From a bacterium (GTDB lineage Bacteria; UBA9089; CG2-30-40-21): a stretch of 13,164 nt of DNA. The notes beneath the pieces were generated by a model. It had not been told where the DNA came from and made no database searches. It worked only from the letters and a program-made list of their open reading frames with translations. The stretch lies in the NCBI GenBank assembly GCA_018814245.1, contig JAHIZN010000131.1:1-13164 (forward strand), given 5' to 3'. This document shows, piece by piece, positions 6,131 through 13,164 of the stretch (the stretch's first letter is position 1; each line of letters starts with the position of its first letter). A program made the position numbers and the translations under genes.

Positions 6131-7309
6131 TCACTCATACCTCAACGCCTCCACTGGATTGAGTTTGGCTGCTTGCGAGGCAGGATACAAGGTGGAAAGG
6201 ATACTTAAAACTATCGCTGCCAGTCCAATAATAACAACATCCCCTAACCTTATATCCACCGGCAGATAGGTAATATAATAAACATCGGACGGCAGCTTAA
6301 TAAACTGATACTTAGCCAGAGCCAGACACCCTCCAACGCCGCCAACACATCCAATAACAGCCCCAATTACCCCAATCATTAACCCCTGAAGGATAAAGAT
6401 GATGCGAATACTATGATTCGACGAACCCATAGCCTTAAGGATGCCGACATCCCGTATCTTGCGAAATACGGTCATAATCAAACAGGATGAGATATTAAAT
6501 ACCCCCACAAGCACAATAAGGGTAAGAATAATAAACATCATCACCTTTTCTAATCTCAGGGCAAAGAAAAGATTCTTGTTCAAATCCTGCCATGTTGCCA
6601 CTTGATAATTCCAGCCAAGTTTTGCCTGAATATCCTTAGCTATCTCCCTGACCCTGTTTATATCCCTTACCTTTAAGGAAATGCCGGTAAGCCTACCTTT
6701 ATCCATGCCAAACAGCTGCTGTGCCCCCTCTATAGAAACAAATACCAGCCTTGAGTCATATTCATACATCCCGGAACAAAAGATACCCTTAATTTTGACC
6801 TTTTGGATGCCCGAAAATGTGCCGCTTACAATGGAGATGGTGTCACCTATCTTCAACCCCAGCCTTTTTGCCATTTCTTTTCCAATAAGGGCATCACCCG
6901 TAGCCATGGAAAACAAACCATCAATCATCCACTTAGATAAAAGGCTGACATTTTTCTCATCAATGGTATTGATACCACGAATCATAACGCCACATGAGGC
7001 ATACTTAGAGGACAGTATTGCCTCACCCTCTACAAACGGTGCTATACCCAGCACTTGTTCATGTTTAATTTTTTTGAGTACATCAATGGTAAGGTCAGTG
7101 GTTAATCCAGAAATAACAAGATGGTTTGAAAAGCCAAGTATCTTTTCCTTCAGCTCGCGTTCAAATCCACTCATCACAGACAGGGTTACAATCAATGCCA
7201 TAACACCAATAGCCACACCAGCTATAGATGCTATACTCACAAGGGAAATAAATCTTTCCTTGCGAAGTGTTTTTAGGTAGCGAGAGGCGATGAAGAGTTC
7301 ATAGTACAT
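6131..7309 (-). CDS. lolC: Lipoprotein-releasing ABC transporter permease LolC/LolE
   Basis: A 392-residue MacB/FtsX-type permease. It starts MYYELFIASRYL, then has TM1 at about 22-46, a large periplasmic domain at about 47-255 (with PFVEGEAILSS and GLKIGDTISIVSG), three further TM segments at about 256-281, 303-332 and 356-377, and the family ending YPASQAAKLNPVEALRYE. This is the membrane part of the Lol extractor that works with LolD. Only one permease gene is present, so the complex may be a homodimer of a combined LolC/E-type protein, as in many bacteria outside the gamma-proteobacteria; the lolC symbol stands for that merged type. ATG at 7309, weak ribosome-binding site. It follows lysS by 104 bp on the same strand. 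Confidence 0.9.
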   Translation of the reverse strand: MYYELFIASRYLKTLRKERFISLVSIASIAGVAIGVMALIVTLSVMSGFERELKEKILGFSNHLVISGLTTDLTIDVLKKIKHEQVLGIAPFVEGEAILSSKYASCGVMIRGINTIDEKNVSLLSKWMIDGLFSMATGDALIGKEMAKRLGLKIGDTISIVSGTFSGIQKVKIKGIFCSGMYEYDSRLVFVSIEGAQQLFGMDKGRLTGISLKVRDINRVREIAKDIQAKLGWNYQVATWQDLNKNLFFALRLEKVMMFIILTLIVLVGVFNISSCLIMTVFRKIRDVGILKAMGSSNHSIRIIFILQGLMIGVIGAVIGCVGGVGGCLALAKYQFIKLPSDVYYITYLPVDIRLGDVVIIGLAAIVLSILSTLYPASQAAKLNPVEALRYE

Positions 7310-7399
7310 AATGTATGACCGTCAAGAATACAGAATACAGAATTTAGGAGTCAGAATGAGAACACCTACATGTAGTGGCTGACTTGCTTTTGCACCAAT

Positions 7400-7422
7400 A
7401 GGACTTATATGTCCTACAGGAC
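7400..7422. repeat. Short palindromic repeat overlapping the lysS 3' end
   Basis: The stretch alternates AGGAC and GTCCT halves (AGGACTTATATGTCCT, then ACAGGAC) and can fold in two ways. It extends 9 bp into lysS, supplying the stop codon and the last two residues. Confidence 0.55.
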
Positions 7423-8817
7423 TTTTTCCTTCCTTAACTGCGGAAAGAGTATAACATCCCGAATAGAGGCAGAATCAGTGAGCATCATTATCAATCTATC
7501 AATACCTATCCCCAGCCCGCCACATGGCGGCATCCCATATTCAAGTGCCCGAACAAAGTCCTCATCCACATGATCCGGATCCTGCTCAACAAACCTTTTT
7601 CTCTGGTCAATTGGGTCGTTCAACTCTGAATAGGCATTCCCTATCTCTTGGGAAGAGATATAAAATTCAAATCTTTCTGTAAGCTCCGGATTATTCGGCA
7701 TGGATTTTGCTAATGGAGAAAGTATGGTTGGAAAATTAGTCACAAATGTTGGCTGCACAAGATCCTTTTCTATCTTGTGGTCAAGCATATCATCAAGCAG
7801 TTCCTTAACTGAAAGTCCTTGCTCTACGGCTATTGCCTCTATATCCTGCATCTCATTTATCTTTATTCCCAAGGCATTTTCTATTGCCTCGTAAACCGTC
7901 AATCTCCTCCATGGAGGGGTGAAGTCAAGCATTTGTCCCTGATACTCTATCTGGAGGCTTCCCTTTATATTCTGGCAGAGATGTACAACTAATTCCTCTG
8001 TCAGTCTCATCATATCCTCATAATCAGCATATGCCTGATAGACCTCAAGCATGGTAAACTCAGGGTTATGCCGAGTAGAAATACCCTCATTTCTAAAGTT
8101 ACGATTTAGTTCGTAGACCCTTTCCAATCCGCCAACAATCAATCGCTTGAGATACAACTCTGGTGCAATCCGCATGTAAAGATCCATGCTTAAAGCGTTA
8201 TGATGGGTAACAAATGGCTTAGCTGTTGCCCCGCCAACCATAGATTGCATCATTGGTGTTTCAACCTCAAGAAAGTCTTTTTTGTCCAAAAATTCCCGTA
8301 TCATTCTAATAACACGAGAACGGGTGATAAATGTTTCTTTTACATCATCATTAACCATCAGGTCAACATATCTCTGCCGATACCTTGTTTCTATATCCTT
8401 AAGCCCATACCATTCCTTTGGCATAGGACGAAGCGACTTGGAAAGAAAGACAAATTTTTCGACCAAAACAGTAATCTCCCCGGTTTTTGTCTTAAATGTC
8501 TTCCCAAAAGCCCCAATAAAATCACCCAACTCTAAGCCGCAAAACATAGCAAAATTATCATCACCGACAATATCACGACGAACATAGACCTGAACCTTTC
8601 CATCCCTGTCCTTGAGGTGGGCAAAGGCAGACTTACCATGTTCCCTTAAGGAGACAACCCTGCCGGCAACACTTACTTGTGTTTCCTCTTCCTCGCAAAA
8701 CTCATTCATCACACCCTTTGATGAATGAGTTACCTCATACCGCGAACCAAAGGCAGCTATTCCCTTGGATTGCAACTGCATTAATTTCTCATATCTTATT
8801 GGATCAAACTCATGCAT
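7414..8817 (-). CDS. lysS: Lysyl-tRNA synthetase, class II
   Basis: A 467-residue enzyme that charges tRNA-Lys. I start at the ATG at 8817 (MHEFDPIRYEKL) because AAAGGA precedes it at 8-nt spacing; the open frame extends 24 codons further but only through a CGCAGAG-type intergenic repeat. The OB-fold anticodon-binding domain spans about 48-126 (VSVAGRVVSLREHGKSAFAH). Class II motif 1 lies at about 182-202 (ETPMMQSMVGGATAKPF), motif 2 at about 239-261 (NRNFRNEGISTRHNPEFTML) and motif 3 at about 433-461 (GGLGIGIDRLIMMLTD). It is slightly shorter than the usual ~490-500 residues. The final VL and stop come from a palindromic repeat. It is the first gene of the lysS-lolC-lolD cluster, an order seen in other diderms. 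Confidence 0.95.
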   Translation of the reverse strand: MHEFDPIRYEKLMQLQSKGIAAFGSRYEVTHSSKGVMNEFCEEEETQVSVAGRVVSLREHGKSAFAHLKDRDGKVQVYVRRDIVGDDNFAMFCGLELGDFIGAFGKTFKTKTGEITVLVEKFVFLSKSLRPMPKEWYGLKDIETRYRQRYVDLMVNDDVKETFITRSRVIRMIREFLDKKDFLEVETPMMQSMVGGATAKPFVTHHNALSMDLYMRIAPELYLKRLIVGGLERVYELNRNFRNEGISTRHNPEFTMLEVYQAYADYEDMMRLTEELVVHLCQNIKGSLQIEYQGQMLDFTPPWRRLTVYEAIENALGIKINEMQDIEAIAVEQGLSVKELLDDMLDHKIEKDLVQPTFVTNFPTILSPLAKSMPNNPELTERFEFYISSQEIGNAYSELNDPIDQRKRFVEQDPDHVDEDFVRALEYGMPPCGGLGIGIDRLIMMLTDSASIRDVILFPQLRKEKVL

Positions 8818-8837
8818 TTTATTATATCCTTTGTAAT

Positions 8838-9158
8838 CGTTCACCGCAGATACGCAGAGGCACAGAGAATAAATCAGATTACAGAGCACAGAGGAGACAT
8901 ACTACAGATTTTTCCTCTTTGGCTTTCTGTATTCTGTGTTCTGATTTCTGTTATTTGATTAATTTCCATACTCAGCGTCTCTGCGGTTAGCTGAACCGTT
9001 ACAGAATGGAAAATTAATCAAATCACCAAAAAAGGCTTGTCGTCTAAGCGATCAATTTCAATGTTCTGTCTTAAGGGATGGAATTAAGCGTATGTCCAAT
9101 AAACTTTTAAGTTTTCCTCTGTGTCTCTGCGCCTCTGCGGTTAGTTGAACAGTTACAA
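8838..9158. repeat. CGCAGAG-type interspersed repeats between lysS and dnaJ
   Basis: This 341-bp gap (8818-9158) has no gene. ACCGCAGATACGCAGAGGCA (from 8843) is mirrored by CTCTGTGTCTCTGCGCCTCT (from 9117), giving an inverted pair. CTCTGCGGTTAG followed by a GAAC(C/A)GTTAC-like tail occurs at 8979-9001 and 9135-9156. Another inverted repeat, ATTTGATTAATTTCCAT (8953-8969) with 9006-9023, encloses the middle copy. Such repeats are widespread in environmental bacterial genomes; their role is unknown. Confidence 0.75.
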
Positions 9159-10265
9159 TTACTTAAACATATCCTTAACCTTACTCGTAAACCCTTTGCC
9201 TTTACCGCTCATATCATCAAAATCCCGCAGCAGCTTTTTTTGTTCTGCACTTAAGTTTGTAGGAACAACCACTATTACTCGTACGAACTGATCGCCAAAG
9301 CCATAACCATGAAGAGACGCTATACCCTTACCCTTTATTCTAAAGACAACATGGCTCTGGGTGCCTGAAGGTATCTTTAATTTTATCTTTTCTCCGCTTA
9401 AGGAAGGGACATCAATCTCTCCCCCGAGGGCAGCCATAACAAAGCTGATGGATATATCACAAAATATATTATTTCCTTCCCTCTTAAAGGTTTCATCCTC
9501 CCGAACAATAAGAGCAACATAAAGGTCACCATTGCTTTCCTGATATGAACCGGGTTCTCCCTCTCCGTTTATCCGTATCCTTGAGCCGGTATCCACACCA
9601 GCTGGTATTTTCACTGTAATGCTTTGAGCCTTCATAACCTTGCCTGTTCCACGACAGGAAGTACACGGGGTATCGATAACAGACCCTTCGCCACGACATC
9701 TATCGCATGGTCGGGCAACAGAAAAGAACCCTTGTGTCATTCTTACCTGACCGCTTCCACCACAAGTGTTGCAGGTATGCTTTGTCGTACCTGGTTTGGC
9801 ACCGCTGCCGTTACAGGATGAACACCATTCATTGCGTGAAAATTTAATTACCTTTTCACAACCAAACGCTGCCTCTTTTAGATTAATCTCTAAATTATAT
9901 TGAAGGTCTGTCCCTTTTCTCCTTCTTGACCCTTCACGGCGTCTATTAGATGTTCCAAACACCCCTTCAAACAAATCGCCAAATATATCCCCAAAATCAA
10001 CCCCGGAAAAATCAAACCCCTGATCAAAGCCAGCATTACCACCACTATGACCAAACTGATCATACCGTGCCCTTTTCTCTGGATCAGAAAGCACTGCATA
10101 TGCCTCGCTTATTTCCTTAAACCTTTCCTCTGAAGCCTTTTTATCATTTGGGTTAGCATCCGGGTGATACTGTTTTGCCAGCTTTCGATAAGATGCCTTT
10201 ATATCATCTGCCGCAGCATTTCTGCTCACACCCAGAACCTCATAATAATCCCGTTTTTGAGTCAA
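9159..10265 (-). CDS. dnaJ: Chaperone protein DnaJ (Hsp40)
   Basis: A 368-residue type I DnaJ. The J domain (about 5-72) contains HPD at 34-36, which stimulates the DnaK ATPase. A Gly/Phe-rich linker follows (about 73-105: GFDQGFDFSGVDFGDIFGDLF). The zinc region has all four CxxCxGxG repeats (C148, C165, C187, C201 as first cysteines). Two C-terminal substrate-binding beta domains complete it. The start is TTG at 10265: an AGAGGTG ribosome-binding sequence sits 8 nt upstream and MTQKRDYYEVLGV is the normal family N-terminus. It lies 151 bp downstream of grpE on the same strand with no dnaK between, so dnaK must be elsewhere. Confidence 0.96.
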   Translation of the reverse strand: MTQKRDYYEVLGVSRNAAADDIKASYRKLAKQYHPDANPNDKKASEERFKEISEAYAVLSDPEKRARYDQFGHSGGNAGFDQGFDFSGVDFGDIFGDLFEGVFGTSNRRREGSRRRKGTDLQYNLEINLKEAAFGCEKVIKFSRNEWCSSCNGSGAKPGTTKHTCNTCGGSGQVRMTQGFFSVARPCDRCRGEGSVIDTPCTSCRGTGKVMKAQSITVKIPAGVDTGSRIRINGEGEPGSYQESNGDLYVALIVREDETFKREGNNIFCDISISFVMAALGGEIDVPSLSGEKIKLKIPSGTQSHVVFRIKGKGIASLHGYGFGDQFVRVIVVVPTNLSAEQKKLLRDFDDMSGKGKGFTSKVKDMFK

Positions 10266-10298
10266 CTTAATTCACCTCTTATCAGTAATTCTCATTTT

Positions 10299-10475
10299 GG
10301 CACGCAAAGATCGCAAAGTTTTCGCAGAGTCCGCAGAGATAAGGCTAAAGAAGAAGAAAGAAAATGCAACTTGGTATCAAGATAGGAGATACAAAGAATT
10401 TACGAAGAGTCAGTGGTTAGACCATATCGTTATCTGTTTTCTCTGTGAACTCTGTGCTTTTGTGGTTTATATTCT
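10299..10475. repeat. GCAAAG/GCAGAG repeats between dnaJ and grpE, entering grpE
   Basis: CGCAAAGATCGCAAAG (10304-10319) followed by CGCAGAGTCCGCAGAG, then after ~90 bp TTCTCTGTGAACTCTGTGC (about 10439-10457). These belong to the same repeat class as the lysS-dnaJ gap. The right portion overlaps the end of the grpE reading frame. Confidence 0.6.
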
Positions 10476-10986
10476 TCTCTTCCACTCTTCCCTTTGAGAC
10501 AATCACCTGTGCATGTTTGATAACCCTATCAAACAGCATATATCCACCATGGACATCCTCAACAATCACATCCTCTGGATATTCCTCTGACGGTACATGC
10601 ATTAAGGCTTCATGCAGCACTGGATTAAATGGAAACCCTATGGTTTGCATTCTGGTCAAGCCTTGTTTTTTAAGAATATCATTAAGTTGGGAATTAATCA
10701 GCATAATTCCTTCAGAAAAGGATTCAGGGGATGCAAGATTAGTTTTATCCAAGGCACGATCAAGGTTCTCGAGTACTGGGATTATCTCTTTAATCAGCCT
10801 CTCATTAGATAGCTGTCTATTTTCCATAAGGATTTTTTCATGGCGTTTCTTATAATTTTCAAATTCAGCCTTTAATCGCATCAGATGTTTCATACATTCA
10901 TCAGCTAAATACGCCTTTTCCTCAAGCTTTTCTAAGGATTCAAGTGGGATAATTATTCCGTCAACATGCTCTTTCTTTTTCTTCAA
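10417..10986 (-). CDS. grpE: Nucleotide exchange factor GrpE
   Basis: A 189-residue co-chaperone that releases ADP from DnaK. Residues about 14-75 form the long helical coiled coil (LEKLEEKAYLADECMKHL ... RLKAEFENYKKRHEK). The C-terminal beta domain carries the family signature GGYMLFDRVIKHAQVIVS at about 147-164, with FNPVLHEALMHV at 120-131 as expected. The start is TTG at 10986, supported by GGAGGTG with 8-nt spacing. Residues from about 171 (NINHKSTEFTEKTDN) are not family sequence; they are the translation of an intergenic repeat, which also delivers the stop. No CIRCE operator (TTAGCACTC type) is seen upstream. Confidence 0.94.
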   Translation of the reverse strand: MKKKKEHVDGIIIPLESLEKLEEKAYLADECMKHLMRLKAEFENYKKRHEKILMENRQLSNERLIKEIIPVLENLDRALDKTNLASPESFSEGIMLINSQLNDILKKQGLTRMQTIGFPFNPVLHEALMHVPSEEYPEDVIVEDVHGGYMLFDRVIKHAQVIVSKGRVEEKNINHKSTEFTEKTDNDMV

Positions 10987-11008
10987 GCCTTATTCACCTC
11001 CAAATCAG

Positions 11009-11124
11009 CTGACAGCTGTCAGCAAAGATCATAAAATCAAGGAAAAGAAGAACCCACTAACATTACGACTTCCTGCTTTTTGTGCCGCATTATCTTGTAA
11101 AAATTGAAGGTTGATTGCTGACAG
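11009..11124. repeat. Inverted repeats upstream of grpE
   Basis: CTGACAGCTGTCAG at 11009-11022 is a perfect 14-bp palindrome just before the grpE ribosome-binding site. Part of it, CTGTCAGCAA (11016-11025), also pairs with TTGCTGACAG (11115-11124), with GAAGAACC/GGTTCTTC as a further pair (from about 11047). The gap 10987-11572 (586 bp) otherwise holds only repeats. The palindrome could be an operator or a hairpin in the grpE leader. Confidence 0.5.
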
Positions 11125-11205
11125 TTGAACACTTACCAAAGAGGTTCTTCTGGGAATTTTGTGGAAAATAAGTCAACCTGTGCAATTAGAAATCACCACT
11201 TGTTT

Positions 11206-11333
11206 ACAGAGAAAAAACCACAAAGGGTGTGAATTCTTAAAATACAACCCTTGTCGGTTCATTCTCATTTGCAAGTATTCCTGCCTTGTTACAATATTTT
11301 CCCTATAGATTTACACCCTTTGTGGTTCTTTCT
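11206..11333. mobile_element. MITE-like element, copy 3
   Basis: Left end ACAGAGAAAAAACCACAAAG then GGTGTGAATTC; right end ATTTACACCCTTTGTGGTTC then TTTCT. It shares interior blocks with copies 1 and 2 (ATACAACC, TTCTCATTTGCAA, TATTTTCCCTA). It lies in the gap between lepB and grpE. Confidence 0.75.
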
Positions 11334-11411
11334 ATTTTTCATGGATATGTATCCACAAAAAAGCGGTGGTGTCTGCATTAGGCTAAATATTGGTTGTATT
11401 GATAATCAGAG

Positions 11412-11489
11412 GCAGGGACAAGCCCTGCAGCTACATCGGCACATGCTTGGCGCGTATTGGATTCTTGTAGCTGCGACCCTTGTGGTCGC
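11412..11489. repeat. Cluster of small hairpins after lepB
   Basis: GCAGGG (11412-11417) pairs with CCCTGC (11423-11428); GCAGCTACA (11427-11435) pairs with TGTAGCTGC (11466-11474); GCGACC (11473-11478) pairs with GGTCGC (11484-11489). The overlapping hairpins look like stacked interspersed repeats. No T-run marks them as a terminator for lepB. Confidence 0.55.
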
Positions 11490-11572
11490 TTATTAGCTTA
11501 TAAATGAGTGATATTTTGCCTATTCACAAAGAGTTAGCTATTTGCAGACACTACCAAAAAAGCCAGCAGAGT

Positions 11573-12157
11573 TTATTTAATAGTCCCTATTCTCCACGGC
11601 GGCCAATAAATAAAGAGAGCTTTTCCCTTTATCATATTGATGTCAAGCTGTCCCCAAAATCGGCTATCCAGACTGCTATCCCGATTATCTCCCATAACAA
11701 AGACCTTATTGGAAATGATAGTTTTACTTTTTTCCCAATTATCTCTTGGTGAAAACTGCGTGGCAGAGGGATAAAAATCATTATGAATCTTATAAGGCTC
11801 AATCAAATGAATGCTATTAATATAAATCTCTTTATTAACAACCTGGAAATTTTCTCCTGACAATCCAATTACTCGTTTGATAAAATCCCGTTTAGGATCT
11901 TCCGGATAACGAAAGACAATAATCTCTCCTCTTTTTGGAGAATTCCACTTAAGCAGAGTTTTGTCAATAAATGGAACCTTAATTCCATAACTGAATTTGC
12001 ATACAAAAAGATGATCCCCTATTTGTAATGTTGGTACCATTGATTCTGAAGGAATTTTGAATGCCTGAACAACAAAGGTTCTAATTAATAAAGCCAATAT
12101 TAAAGCAGGAATAATAACATCAACAATAAATTCTTTACACTTTCCTTTGCCTATCAA
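11573..12157 (-). CDS. lepB: Signal peptidase I
   Basis: A 194-residue membrane serine protease that removes signal peptides from exported proteins. One N-terminal membrane anchor (about 10-30) is followed by box B IPSESMVPTL with nucleophile S39, box D RDFIKRVIGLSGE with the general-base K94, and box E GDNRDSSLDSRFWG at 156-169. Only one anchor and a short insert make it the compact type. The start is TTG at 12157, with GAAGGAG about 10 nt upstream; the next in-frame start would delete part of the anchor. It lies after the pilin gene's terminator, so it probably has its own promoter. It does not process the pilin, which needs a separate prepilin peptidase. Confidence 0.95.
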   Translation of the reverse strand: MIGKGKCKEFIVDVIIPALILALLIRTFVVQAFKIPSESMVPTLQIGDHLFVCKFSYGIKVPFIDKTLLKWNSPKRGEIIVFRYPEDPKRDFIKRVIGLSGENFQVVNKEIYINSIHLIEPYKIHNDFYPSATQFSPRDNWEKSKTIISNKVFVMGDNRDSSLDSRFWGQLDINMIKGKALFIYWPPWRIGTIK

Positions 12158-12216
12158 ACTACTTACGCTCCTTCACTATTAAGTAATTATTCAGTTAGCA
12201 GTAGTTACAATTAGAG

Positions 12217-12257
12217 ATAAAAAAGAGGTTGACAGGATTAATTCCTGTCAACCTCTT
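12217..12257 (-). terminator. Intrinsic terminator of the pilin gene
   Basis: AAGAGGTTGACAGGA (12223-12237) pairs perfectly over 15 bp with 12243-12257 around a 5-nt loop. On the minus strand the stem is followed by a run of T (complement of the A-run at 12219-12224). It starts 34 bp after the pilin stop codon. Confidence 0.9.
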
Positions 12258-12291
12258 GCACTACTTTGTCAAAAAAACTTATAACTTAGGA

Positions 12292-12807
12292 TCATGGTTC
12301 CTCATGTCCATAGTTAGAGTACCTCATAGAAGCATCAGTAGATATTAACACAGTAGTATCCTGCAATGTACTGTTGATTCTGATATCTCCACTATTTGAT
12401 GAATATATCCAACCACCAGCAACTGTAATTCCAGTAGTAACTTCCTCATCTTCTTTAGTTGGAACCATTGTTACTGCATTGCTACGGCTATTTAATGCAT
12501 TTCTCTTTAGAGTAGCATATGGAATTCTGGCCAGATACTTTGGAATAAAACCAGGCAATGTCTCTATATTATCTCCTGATCCTACATACCATACTGACTC
12601 ATTCAGGCTTCGTGGCCAATATCCCTTTGTATCGCCATAGTAAATAGCAATGGCTGACCGCAAGGCACCTAAGTTACCCCTTGCACCTGCTTCCCTTGCT
12701 TTATCAATCAAGGCTGCAAACCTTGGAATAGCAATAGCAGCAAGAATACCAATGATTGCTACCACAATCATCAATTCAATCAAAGTAAAACCTTTTTCTC
12801 TCTTCAT
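12292..12807 (-). CDS. Type IV pilin / type II secretion pseudopilin
   Basis: A 171-residue prepilin. I start at the ATG at 12807 because AAAGGAGGTGA precedes it and the next residues MKREKG form a standard short leader; the open frame extends 28 codons further without support. Prepilin peptidase would cut after G6, leaving F as residue 1 and the key glutamate at +5 (E11 of the precursor). The hydrophobic helix runs to about residue 29 (FTLIELMIVVAIIGILAAIA). The C-terminal part with GGWIYSSNSGDIRIN resembles the major pseudopilin (GspG) and PilA-like proteins. It lacks an obvious cysteine pair. It could be the main subunit of a pilus or of a secretion pseudopilus; neighbours do not decide which. 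It has its own promoter and terminator, consistent with a highly expressed single gene. Confidence 0.92.
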   Translation of the reverse strand: MKREKGFTLIELMIVVAIIGILAAIAIPRFAALIDKAREAGARGNLGALRSAIAIYYGDTKGYWPRSLNESVWYVGSGDNIETLPGFIPKYLARIPYATLKRNALNSRSNAVTMVPTKEDEEVTTGITVAGGWIYSSNSGDIRINSTLQDTTVLISTDASMRYSNYGHEEP

Positions 12808-12897
12808 TATTATTGTCACCTCCTTTACTATAACACTTAAAATAAATGTAACATGATTATATATCAACAACACGGCTGTGTTGAGTTCCATGTTAAA

Positions 12898-12925
12898 GAC
12901 ATGATTAATTTTTTTAAATCATGTC
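12898..12925 (-). promoter_or_regulatory. Hairpin in the pilin mRNA leader
   Basis: GACATGATT (12898-12906) pairs perfectly with AATCATGTC (12917-12925) around an A/T-only loop. It falls just after the predicted transcription start of the pilin gene and could protect the mRNA 5' end or regulate its translation. Confidence 0.5.
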
Positions 12926-12944
12926 AAAATCAAATGATAAATAA

Positions 12945-12973
12945 ATAATACCATGTATTCAACATTTTGTCAA
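12945..12973 (-). promoter_or_regulatory. Sigma70-like promoter of the pilin gene
   Basis: On the minus strand, a perfect -35 TTGACA (12968-12973), a 17-nt spacer and a -10 TATTAT (12945-12950, one mismatch to TATAAT). Transcription would start near 12938, leaving a ~130-nt leader before the ATG at 12807. The -35 box lies in one arm of an inverted repeat (TTTTGTCAA 12965-12973 with 12988-12996), a possible operator. Confidence 0.75.
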
Positions 12974-13019
12974 GCATTTTTTTGTTTTTGACAAAACTTT
13001 TATGAGAGGGCTGCAATTT

Positions 13020-13164
13020 TTACTCTGAAACTCCGACATAAGAATGAGTCTCTATTCCTGTTAAGACATCACCTCGTAATTTTTTTTTAACTTGTGTACA
13101 ATATCTAATTTTGATAAGGAAAGCAGTAGAGAGGCGATAATCGTGTCTCTATGTCTGCATTCAT
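13020..13164 (-). CDS. Possible 3' end of an unidentified gene, running off the window
   Basis: A minus-strand frame is open from the right edge for 47 codons to the TAA at 13020-13022. The residues look protein-like (for example SLLLSLSKLDIVHKLKKKLR, then a tail ending YVGVSE), but I recognise no family. An A9 run lies inside it. A stretch this long can be open by chance, so this is tentative. Confidence 0.3.

Noticed and set aside
6681..7280. Plus-strand open frame of 199 codons
   Set aside because: It lies entirely antisense to the well-supported LolC/E permease gene and has no recognisable domain.
8818..8889. 24-codon upstream extension of lysS
   Set aside because: It translates an intergenic CGCAGAG-type repeat, and the ATG at 8817 has a proper ribosome-binding site.
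8838..9158. CRISPR array
   Set aside because: The repeats are few, of uneven length and spacing, and partly inverted, unlike direct repeats with uniform spacers.
11251..11496. Plus-strand open frame of 81 codons
   Set aside because: It runs through MITE-like copy 3 and a hairpin cluster, with no ribosome-binding site or family similarity.
12808..12891. 28-codon upstream extension of the pilin gene
   Set aside because: The prepilin leader MKREKG and the AAAGGAGG site fix the start at 12807.

Overview
The window comes from an AT-rich chromosome of a diderm (outer-membrane) bacterium. An inner-membrane lipoprotein-release ABC transporter (LolD and LolC/E) implies an outer membrane. Many unrelated short repeats fill the gaps between genes, and three genes (grpE, dnaJ, lepB) start with TTG. 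No rRNA or other strong taxonomic marker is present. An uncultivated candidate-phylum lineage is plausible, but I cannot name it.

Left part (1 to about 2030, + strand): a small accessory island that reads as a decayed integron cassette array without a visible integrase. It holds a broken DUF4160 gene with its usual partner DUF2442, the 3' end of a group II intron, a BrnT-type (DUF497) toxin gene, and a small partner gene whose stop codon lies inside an attC-like site. Two sites (1032-1084 and 1898-2030) show the attC layout: an RYYYAAC-type arm, an imperfect inverted repeat with unpaired bases, and a GTTAGNC arm. A third, half site lies at 864-905 beside the intron relic. Two of the core sites (899, 2024) are followed by a conserved 26-bp hairpin-bearing leader. 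The gene content is toxin-antitoxin-like, as is common in sedentary integrons.

Centre left (2093-5035, + strand): a secreted protein with seven FG-GAP/VCBS calcium-loop repeats, predicted to form a seven-bladed beta-propeller, begins 62 bp after the last attC-like site. Next comes a gene-free stretch with a large nested inverted repeat, then an MGDG-synthase/UgtP-type glycolipid glycosyltransferase.

Centre right (5105-8817, - strand): lysS, lolC/E and lolD form a same-strand housekeeping cluster, reading right to left.

Right part (9159-12807, - strand): grpE and dnaJ (chaperone pair, no dnaK between them), signal peptidase I (lepB), and a type IV pilin/pseudopilin with its own sigma70-like promoter, a 5'-UTR hairpin and an intrinsic terminator. 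A possible 3' end of another minus-strand gene reaches the right edge.

Intergenic DNA is dominated by repeats. Three copies of a ~130-bp MITE-like element with 24-bp terminal inverted repeats lie at 3675, 5932 and 11206. CGCAGAG-type repeats surround lysS, dnaJ and grpE, and there are perfect short palindromes. Two of these repeats run into the 3' ends of grpE and lysS and appear to encode their last residues.
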